A stretch of 64,000 bases of DNA from contig WBZZ01006266.1 in the NCBI GenBank assembly GCA_019918135.1, positions 1-64,000 on the forward strand, read 5' to 3'. The stretch is from Paulinella micropora. Taxonomy: Eukaryota; Cercozoa; Imbricatea; Euglyphida; Paulinellidae. Positions 58,267 to 64,000 of this stretch are shown here, in pieces. The notes beneath the pieces are model-generated. The model did not search any database. It was not told the origin of the DNA and worked only from the letters and a program-made list of their open reading frames with translations. The position numbers were made by a program, and so were the translations under genes. Numbering within the stretch: position 1 is the stretch's first letter; each line of letters starts with the position of its first letter.

Positions 58267-58494
58267 GATTAGGATAGTTTGGATGAGAGCCTGGACGACG
58301 CGGCGCCCGGCGGCGTGCTCGACGTGATGCTGCTCGGGGGCCAGGGCCCGCTCTTGGGAATTGTCCTGCGTTCTAAGTACAGGCCAGCGCAGCCACCGCT
58401 AGAAGTGCGCGATTTCCCCGCGGGCTTCAAGCTGTTCGAAGCCGACGTGAGCTGGATTTGCCAGCAGGACCGCGCGCCCCTGGAGCTACAATGA
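58169..58494 (+). pseudogene. Unknown gene 3' part with an in-frame TAG
   Basis: Plus-strand frame MRVLGSYPADGALWLPLIK to a TAG near 58267-58269, continuing in the same frame with DSLDESLDDAAPGGVLDVML and FPAGFKLFEADVSWICQQD to TGA at 58492-58494. The part before the TAG overlaps the Sel1 reading on the other strand, so only the 3' part is well supported. The TAG could be a GAG-to-TAG change. Confidence 0.5.
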
Positions 58495-58861
58495 AAGGGG
58501 GCGGTAGTTTTTCCGGGGAAATACACACAACATAATTTGGCAACAAATTTCATTCATTCAAAAATTGGGAAAGAGAAAAAACAGAGTGTTCGCAAAAGAA
58601 TGGCGGGGGGAGAGGGAGGAGAGCGGGGAGAGGGAGGAGAACGGGGGAAGAGGGGAGATAAGGGGGGGGGGGGGAAGGGAGGGGGGGGGGTGTCCCTTCC
58701 CTTTCGTCTGTTTAAAGGGGGAGAGGGAGGAGAGAGTGGGGGGAGGGAAGGCACCCCCCCCCTCCCCGTTCTCCCCCTTCTCCCCGCTCTCCTCCCTCTC
58801 CCCGTTCGCCTCCCTCTCCCCATCCCCCCCCCCCCCCCCCCCCTCCCTCCTGTCTCCGGCA
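58495..58861. repeat. CCGGGGAAATACAC repeat scrap and purine/pyrimidine tracts
   Basis: TTTCCGGGGAAATACACACA and AATTTGGCAACAAATTTCAT resemble the repeat at position 1. Then (GGGAGAGGGAGGA)-like and C/T tracts with a C18 tract near 58826. No gene seen. Confidence 0.6.
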
Positions 58862-59283
58862 GGTCTCCGGCAGCCTGACTCGTCGGTCTTAGCGCACCTG
58901 CAAGAGCTGCGAGTTGATTGGGCCCTGGATTGGAAATCGCTGTCCAAGTACTTTGGTTTATTCAAGAATCTGCGGTGGCTAGAACTAAACCTAACAAAAG
59001 ACAGTGAGTTTTGTGAGACGCGCCTAGTGCGCGAGGCGTGGCACGCCTGGCCTCGACTGACTCGCTGGTGCCTGCGCGACGCGGGCAAAGGCATGAGCTT
59101 TCAATGCGCCCGGGCGCTGCACCAGCTGGGCGAGCTACCCGCCTGCTCGGTTCGGGGCACACTTACTCTGGACCTGCGAGGCACTAGGCTGGACCTGGAT
59201 CAGCTGGCACAGTTGCAAACGTGGGGCGTGGCCACCTGCTTGTTTGACTTGCCCAGCCCGCGCGAGCGGGCGGGGGGTTTTTA
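58862..59283 (+). pseudogene. LRR-family C-terminal fragment
   Basis: Starts abruptly after a C tract with a duplicated GGTCTCCGGCAG and matches the last ~135 residues of the family (LQELRVDWALDWKSLSKYFG; WPRLTRWCLRDA; LTLDLRGTRLDLDQLAQLQT). The final codons are replaced by a CAGCCCGCGCGAGCGGGC palindrome (59253-59272) that supplies the last residues and stop. Closest to copy 4 (62481). Confidence 0.8.
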
Positions 59284-59317
59284 GACGAGTACAGATTCCA
59301 TGCCCCGGCAAGACGCT

Positions 59318-59590
59318 CTACGGGTAGGGATAGCGAAGGACAAGTTCGCGACACCAAGCAGTGCTTCCGGGCAGTCTTAGCTCAGGCTGAGCTAAAGATT
59401 GCTCAGCCGAAAAATCCAATATCAACTTTTTGCACGTAAAGCCCTCTGCCACAATAAACGTGCTTAAATTTGTGCAACCACTAACCCTAGCCTTAACTTT
59501 ATCATGGATCTTCCAACCCGAGGGCAAGGTCAATGCTTTTAAGCTAGTTAGGCCACTTAGGAGCAACACCGCCGTCTTGCACGCAAGTTT
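59318..59590 (-). pseudogene. LRR-type gene fragment
   Basis: Minus frame LACKTAVLLLSGLTSLKALT, then KARVSGCTNLSTFIVAEGF and ELVLRYPYP, stop at 59318. Leucine-rich with a regular pattern. N-terminal side lost at a repeat near 59590. Same ancestral gene as 56068-56180. Confidence 0.55.
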
Positions 59591-59594
59591 CTCT

Positions 59595-60270
59595 ACTGAA
59601 AACTAAAATAGGAGCCGCGCCAAAAAAGTTCAAATTTTTTAATTAAACTAGACAAAGTCCTACACTTGACACTGATGTAAAAGCTTGAATGCGCTAGGCA
59701 CCCGGTGCATCTACCACAAAAGCCAAACCTTGGCGAAATGCCAAGGCCAGCGATTGATTAAGCGTGCCTGACTGTGTTTTCACTAGAGCTCCGTTAGGAG
59801 AAAAACCTGCACTCGGTGGTTGAAGTGTCCGCAACAAAACACATTGCCTGCTCTAGGCTATTCGGCCCGAGCTAGCGGGGTTGGCGCTGGCTGTGGACAC
59901 TTTGCTCCGAGATTCACAAGCTACGACCGCTTTTTTTTCGCCGGGGCACCAAAGAAGCGGCCCAGGCGAGAACAAGGCAGGCACGCGCACCATCAGACCG
60001 GGCGGGAGCTTGAAGCTTGTAGTCTCAATAATCTCAGTATATTTGACCTTGAGTTCTTGCTTTTGCTCCAAGAGCGAAATCTGCCTAGCATGATTGCCAA
60101 TAATCTTATGTAGTCCGAACTAAAGCTTCTGGCCTAGCTCTTGATCTGGAGACTCTGGCTCATCGTCTGCAGGGCCCTGGCGAAGCTTCAGTTCGAGCGC
60201 TTGCAAATCCTTTTGCACAAGAGTCAAATCCTCGCGGCGTTTCTGGAGTTCCAGGGAGCCTCTCTCCTTT
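59595..60270 (-). pseudogene. Decayed gene, copy 2 (see 3870-4565)
   Basis: Nearly identical to 3755-4330, including the adjacent intergenic unit, so the duplication included repeat sequence. This copy keeps KQELKVKYTEIIETTSFKL uninterrupted, where copy 1 has a stop. It has TAG within QKL.FGLHK near 60122 and another in DAPGA.RIQAF near 59707. The upstream end differs from copy 1: a coiled coil (ELQKRREDLTLVQKDLQALE) up to about 60262, then MITE sequence. Confidence 0.55.
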
Positions 60271-60954
60271 GTCGCCCCTCTCACCTTTGTCGCCCCGCTC
60301 CCCTTTGCTCTGCACCTCCCTGCCTCTAGGGAAGGTGAGAGGGCTGAAAAACATTTTCGTGTGAGTAAAAGGCCCGCGGGTTTCTCCCCGCGGGAAAACG
60401 TCCGATTGCTCTGCTAGCCTCCGGAACGGCCCCTGCTAAATTTGGCGCCAAATTGTGCCGTCCGGAGGTAGGGTGCGTGATACGGTCCAGCCGGGCAGTA
60501 CGTCTTAGTTTTCCCGGGGAAACAGCCGTAAGCGCCAATTTGGCGCCAAAATCTACTTGCGCAAAAAGAAAATCCCACACAGATGCCCCAACGCCGCCGT
60601 GAGGAAGACGTCCTTCCCCTCCCTCTCACTCTCGTCGCCCCTCTCACCTTTGTCCTCTGCTTGTTCCCCCCCCCCCCTCCCCTTGTCCCTTGTTTGCGCG
60701 TGCAAACGCGTTCCAAAAAATTGTTGCTTTCCACTTTTCATATTCCCGCAGATATTTCCGCATATCCTTGTAGAGGGGAGAGGCAGGGAAGGAGGAGCAG
60801 GGGCGCGCCAAGAAAATGTAATTTACGCTGAATTAAAGCTCGACGGTGTCCTGTCCGTGCCATAGCTCGGCCACTGTGCGCAAGACCTGCGGAAATATGA
60901 AAAGAGGAAAAGAATTTTTTTTTTGCCCGACAACAAAAAAAACAGACGAGGGGA
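60271..60954. repeat. TTTGGCGCCAAA elements, tandem 18-mers and CTTTTCATATTT element
   Basis: 18-bp repeats near 60272-60310, palindromes at 60441-60452 and 60539-60550, element arms at 60705-60780, intergenic unit inverted at 60815-60850. No gene seen. Confidence 0.75.
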
Positions 60955-61735
60955 GACCCGCACAGCCTCCTCCGGAACCAGTTTTAGCCTATGCGCCGTT
61001 CTGGCATGAGTCCGGGGGGCAAAACCCCCCGAGCCCCCCTTTCAGCCCGCGGGGGGCGAGGCCCCCCGAACACCCCCTTCAGCCCGCGCCAGCGGGCTGG
61101 CAGCCAAAGCAGACGAGACCCAGAACAAGGTGCCCAAAAAGAAGTTTAGTCTGAACAAGAAGGCGGGCAAGACGCCCACGCTCAAGACACTCACGTGCAG
61201 GATCTACCCCACCCGCTTACGCGGGCTGGAGGGTAGCATGCAGGGCCCGGGGGGGGGGGGGCGCGGGGGGCGGAGCCCCCCGGGGTGACTTTGATTAGAT
61301 ACTCTGCGCCTGCGGTTTGTGAAGCAAGATAGCGAGTTCGTGCGAGCCAGGCCGTGGCTTCTCAGCGTGCCCCTACGACATCCGTGAAGTGGCCATCCGG
61401 GACCTGCAAGCGGCGCGGGCCTCCGTCATCTCAAATCTTAGCCAGAAGGGCAAGTTCTTTCACTGGAAGAGAGTGAACCCGGGGGGCAAGCCCCCCGTTC
61501 CCCCCCTTCTCTCCATTCCAGCCCGCGGCAGCGGGCTGGACGCGTGTACCGTCTGCAGAAACACGTCGACAATCTGCTAAGCAAGGTCGCGCTACTGGCT
61601 AAGGACAGCAGCAAGAAGCGGAACCGCTGTCGCCTACGGCGCTCTATTACTCGAGTGCGTGATAAGATCTACAACATGGTCCAGGACGTGCACAAGAAAG
61701 CCGCCAGATGCGGAGGGCGCCGCCCCCCATGACCC
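60955..61735 (+). pseudogene. Fanzor relic broken by four or more palindromic elements
   Basis: Segments in order match the intact Fanzor: EPVLAYAPFWHES (about 53-65); AKADETQNKVPKKKFSLNK to LKTLTCRIYP (140-175); LRFVKQDSEFVRARPWLL to KGKFFHWKRV (313-367) with small frameshifts; and RVYRLQKHVDNLLSKVAL to VQDVHKKAAR (489-544). Between them sit palindromic elements at 61010-61100, 61207-61280, 61478-61540 and 61705-61815. At each one the matching Fanzor sequence is missing. The zinc ribbon and catalytic sites are absent. Confidence 0.85.
61005..61100 (+). repeat. Two nested palindromic elements (PE)
   Basis: GGGGGGCAAAACCCCCCGAG, then a second GGGGGGCGAGGCCCCCC inserted within the CCCGCG arm, then CAGCCCGCGCCAGCGGGCTG. 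One PE seems to have inserted into another. Confidence 0.75.
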
Positions 61736-61739
61736 CCCC

Positions 61740-62130
61740 CCTGCAGCCCGCGCCGGGGGGCATGCCCCCCCCGCCCCCTCCCCCCCTTTTCTCCATTCCA
61801 GCCCGCGCCAGCGGGGTGGCACAGGCGTGCGTGTTGAACCACCACCCACGCTTGCTCGGAAGTTGTTTTTTTTTTAAAGTTTTTTTTAATAAAAAAAATA
61901 CACGTTCTCTCTCTAGTTCTCAGTGCCAAGATTAAAACTTTGTCAGGGATTTTTTATTAATTTTTCTTTTGTACACCGGCAAAGCGTGCCCCCCCGTACC
62001 TCTTCCTTCCCACTCCCGCTCCCGATTCTCAGACGGGAATCTAACAACAATTCGTGCTTCCTCCTCCCCTCCTTCTTCCTTTGGGTACTTTCTTGCTGGC
62101 GTTTTTAGCGAACGCGGCTTGGCGGTTTGT
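61740..62130. repeat. Palindromic element, duplicated gene tail and intergenic unit
   Basis: PE remains at 61745-61815. The tail GVRVEPPPTLARKLFFF at 61820-61877, with its T/A-rich 3' end to 61910, is shared with 57890-57990. Intergenic unit at 61915-61990 (ACTTTGTCAGGGATTTTTTA). No complete gene. Confidence 0.6.
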
Positions 62131-62440
62131 GCATGTGATATGGCCGAAAAAGGTAGTGTTTCCGGGCTTTTCTGGCAATACTGCCTTTTTCAGCCATATC
62201 ATTCCAGGCGCACACATACGCAAATTTGGCGACATTCCATTCGAGAAACGAGAAAGAGAAAAATTCAGTTTGCAAAGGCGCCGCCTTCCCTGTTCTTTGA
62301 GCCCCCCGGGCTCAGGGGGCTCAAGTGGGAGAGAAGAAAAAAGATGAGGGGGGGGGGGGGGGGGTGCCCCCCCCCCCCCCCACACACACACACACAACCT
62401 GTCCCTCGTCTTCCTTCTTTTCTCCATGAGCCAACTAAGC
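62131..62440. repeat. GCCGAAAAAGG palindromic element and GAGCCCCC hairpin unit
   Basis: Element at 62135-62240 as at 5540 and 26128. Hairpin near 62299-62326, then G18/C14 tracts and (CA)n near 62382-62396. Confidence 0.7.
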
Positions 62441-62480
62441 GAGAGACAAGCACGATCTGCCTTTAAGAATAATCCACCCA
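62441..62480 (+). promoter_or_regulatory. Conserved upstream block of LRR copy 4
   Basis: GCACGATCTGCCTTTAAGA and AATAATCCACCCA; shorter by about 10 bp than in copies 2 and 3. Confidence 0.5.
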
Positions 62481-64000
62481 ATGAGAGCACGCCATCTCTG
62501 GGAACTGTTAACGAGTGGCGCTTGCTCGCTGGAGTCGGATGCCACCCCCGCTAGCGAGCAAGCGCGCAAGCGGAAAAGGAAGCGCCATTTAGGCGCCAAC
62601 AGGCGCGGGCAAGCCGGAATCTGGCTAAGCGCATTGCGATACCAAATCGGGCACGGCGTACAAGCCGTAGCGCTGGACGTGACGGCTCTGAGTGGGCGCC
62701 CTCGCGTGCTCAAAACCCTGGCAAATGTTATGAAGAAGCACAAGGGCAAATTTGACTTACAGCTGCGCCTCCGTGAGGGAGAACACATTGAAGAAAGTAG
62801 CCGAACCGTTTGCCAAAGCCTAGCGTGGCTTGCGTATCCACTGGCGCGCAGCCTGGAGCTGCAAGGACTGCGCGGGGGTTTGTACAAGCTGCCGCGCCAC
62901 AGCGAGGGGTGTGTGGTGCTGGCTGATTGCCAAGAAGTCACCCTGCTGCTTGAAAGCCCACCCCAACAGCTGCGTCTGCTGGACTGCGTGGCTTGTACCA
63001 CAACCCTAGAACCAACCTTGGCGGTCTGGCACGACGAAGACATAGACAAAGCCGTCAAAGCCGCCATCAGGCTCGAATACACGCTCAAAGATCGTACTTT
63101 CAAGTGTCGTAATCGGCTCCGGAACCTACGCCTGGACAGTGTAGAAGACGTGGAAGTGGTCTTGTTTGGATCTGGACAGGGTCTGGGCTGGCCTGGCTTG
63201 GATTTCTTTCCGAGAAACTATCCTTTTGTAACTTCTGTTCGAATCCACTTCAACGACACCGCAGATGACGAACGAATACGCCTCTTGGCAGACGCAGGTC
63301 TGTCGCGGGATATCGTGCGTTTGGTGCTAGACTATGTTCCGTCAACGTGCACGCTTCTGGGCAAGCAACTGCGTCGCAGCTTGTTTATAAGCAAAGGTTT
63401 AGAGGAGGAGTACGATGGACGTGACGACATGATGGGCACGTTGGAGCTGGGGGGGTTTGCTGCGTGCCCGACGTGCTTTATTATTTTCTGAGGCCTTTCC
63501 ATGAGCAGAGGGTCCGACTAATCAATTGCACGCTTGCGCGGCCGGCGAACGCACTAGCTTGGGCAAGAGCTTTTCACATGGCAATCCACTATATAAGAGA
63601 GCTTTCTTGGCATGGCTGCGATTTCGTTGACGATAGATTTGTCGCCCTGGCGTTTGATGATGTCTTGTACACGAGTCTAGAAAGCCTGGACCTCAGCAGC
63701 ACGCGCGTCGAGTCCCTGCCTCCGAGGCTGCTGGCACGGCTCTCAAAGCTCCAGAGCCTGCATCTACCTAGGCTTGACGTACTGGACGCCTGTCTCCGGC
63801 AACCTGACTCGTCGGTCTTAGCGGGGCTGCAAGAGCTGCGAGTTGATCGGGCCCTGGATTGGAAATCGCTGCCCAAGTACTTTGGTTTATTGAAGAATCT
63901 GCGCTGGCTTGAGCTAAACCTAACGAAAGACACTGAGTTTTGTGAGCCGCGCCTAGTGCGCGAGGCGTGGCACGCCTGGCCTCGACTGACTCGCTGGTGC
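62481..64000 (+). pseudogene. LRR-family protein copy 4, frameshifted, cut by window end
   Basis: ATG 62481 (MRARHLWELLTSGACSLE) to a TGA at 63489-63491. Compared with copy 2, a 10-nt deletion near 63464 shifts the frame at GGFA. The original frame resumes (RPFHEQRVRLINCTLARPAN; SLESLDLSSTRVESLPPRLL) and is still open at 64000. N-terminal region lacks the acidic HHDDES segment of copy 2. SRDIVRLVLDYV conserves the PRDI-type motif. Unless the frame is corrected, a 336-aa protein without the LRR C-terminus would result. Confidence 0.8.

Overview
This window looks like an accessory stretch of a large, GC-rich dsDNA virus genome of a protist (Nucleocytoviricota-like). The alternative is a protist nuclear genome carrying giant-virus-type genes. 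Reasons for the viral reading: short intron-poor genes on both strands; a eukaryotic/viral TnpB relative (Fanzor) with several relics; an expanded leucine-rich-repeat (LRR) family; RING, MYND and Sel1-type pieces; a DNA-binding-plus-HNH type gene; and one tRNA. No hallmark core gene (capsid, packaging ATPase, complete replicative polymerase, RNA polymerase) is visible, so placement is tentative.

Layout. 0-9.6 kb: Fanzor on the minus strand, a decayed gene duplicated again at 59.6 kb, LRR copy 1, a frameshifted unknown gene, a Fanzor tail and a tail of an HNH gene. 9.6-14.4 kb: dispersed repeats and a coiled-coil gene interrupted by one in-frame stop. 14.5-20 kb: two palindromic MITE-like units, a broken F-box/LRR-like gene, and the best-preserved LRR gene (18071-19933). 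20-23 kb and 25-28.3 kb: almost only repeats. 23.5-33.8 kb: LRR and coiled-coil gene remnants, one intact coiled-coil gene, a BRO/KilA-like plus HNH gene split by a frameshift, and a possible intron-containing gene. 34.9 kb: an AT-rich fossil of a protein-primed family B DNA polymerase. 35.8-39.6 kb: LRR copy 3 fused to another gene's tail, a gene split at a C9 tract, and a membrane protein with an in-frame TGA. 39.7-44.5 kb: a tandem array of 0.3-0.6 kb units with a tRNA-Lys inside it. 45.2-46.4 kb: an alpha/beta hydrolase carrying a palindromic insert. 46.4-57.4 kb: repeats, gene stubs and an intact RING-H2 gene. 57.4-64 kb: MYND, Sel1 and LRR relics, a Fanzor relic shot through with palindromic inserts, and LRR copy 4 running off the window.

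The main theme is decay and reshuffling. Many genes carry single frameshifts or stops, or are cut where they meet G/C tracts and MITE-like repeats. Only a few look complete: Fanzor, LRR copy 2, the 31 kb coiled-coil gene, the RING gene, the hydrolase and a small ORF at 32.2 kb. At least five repeat families recur: (1) an intergenic unit ending in TTGGCGCGCC, (2) a GAGCCCCC hairpin unit, (3) an element with a CTTTTCATATTT...CTTGCGCACGGTG inverted terminus, (4) elements centred on TTTGGCGCCAAA, and (5) a palindromic element that sits inside coding sequence. All similarity statements come from comparing parts of this window with each other or with remembered family motifs; no database search was made.
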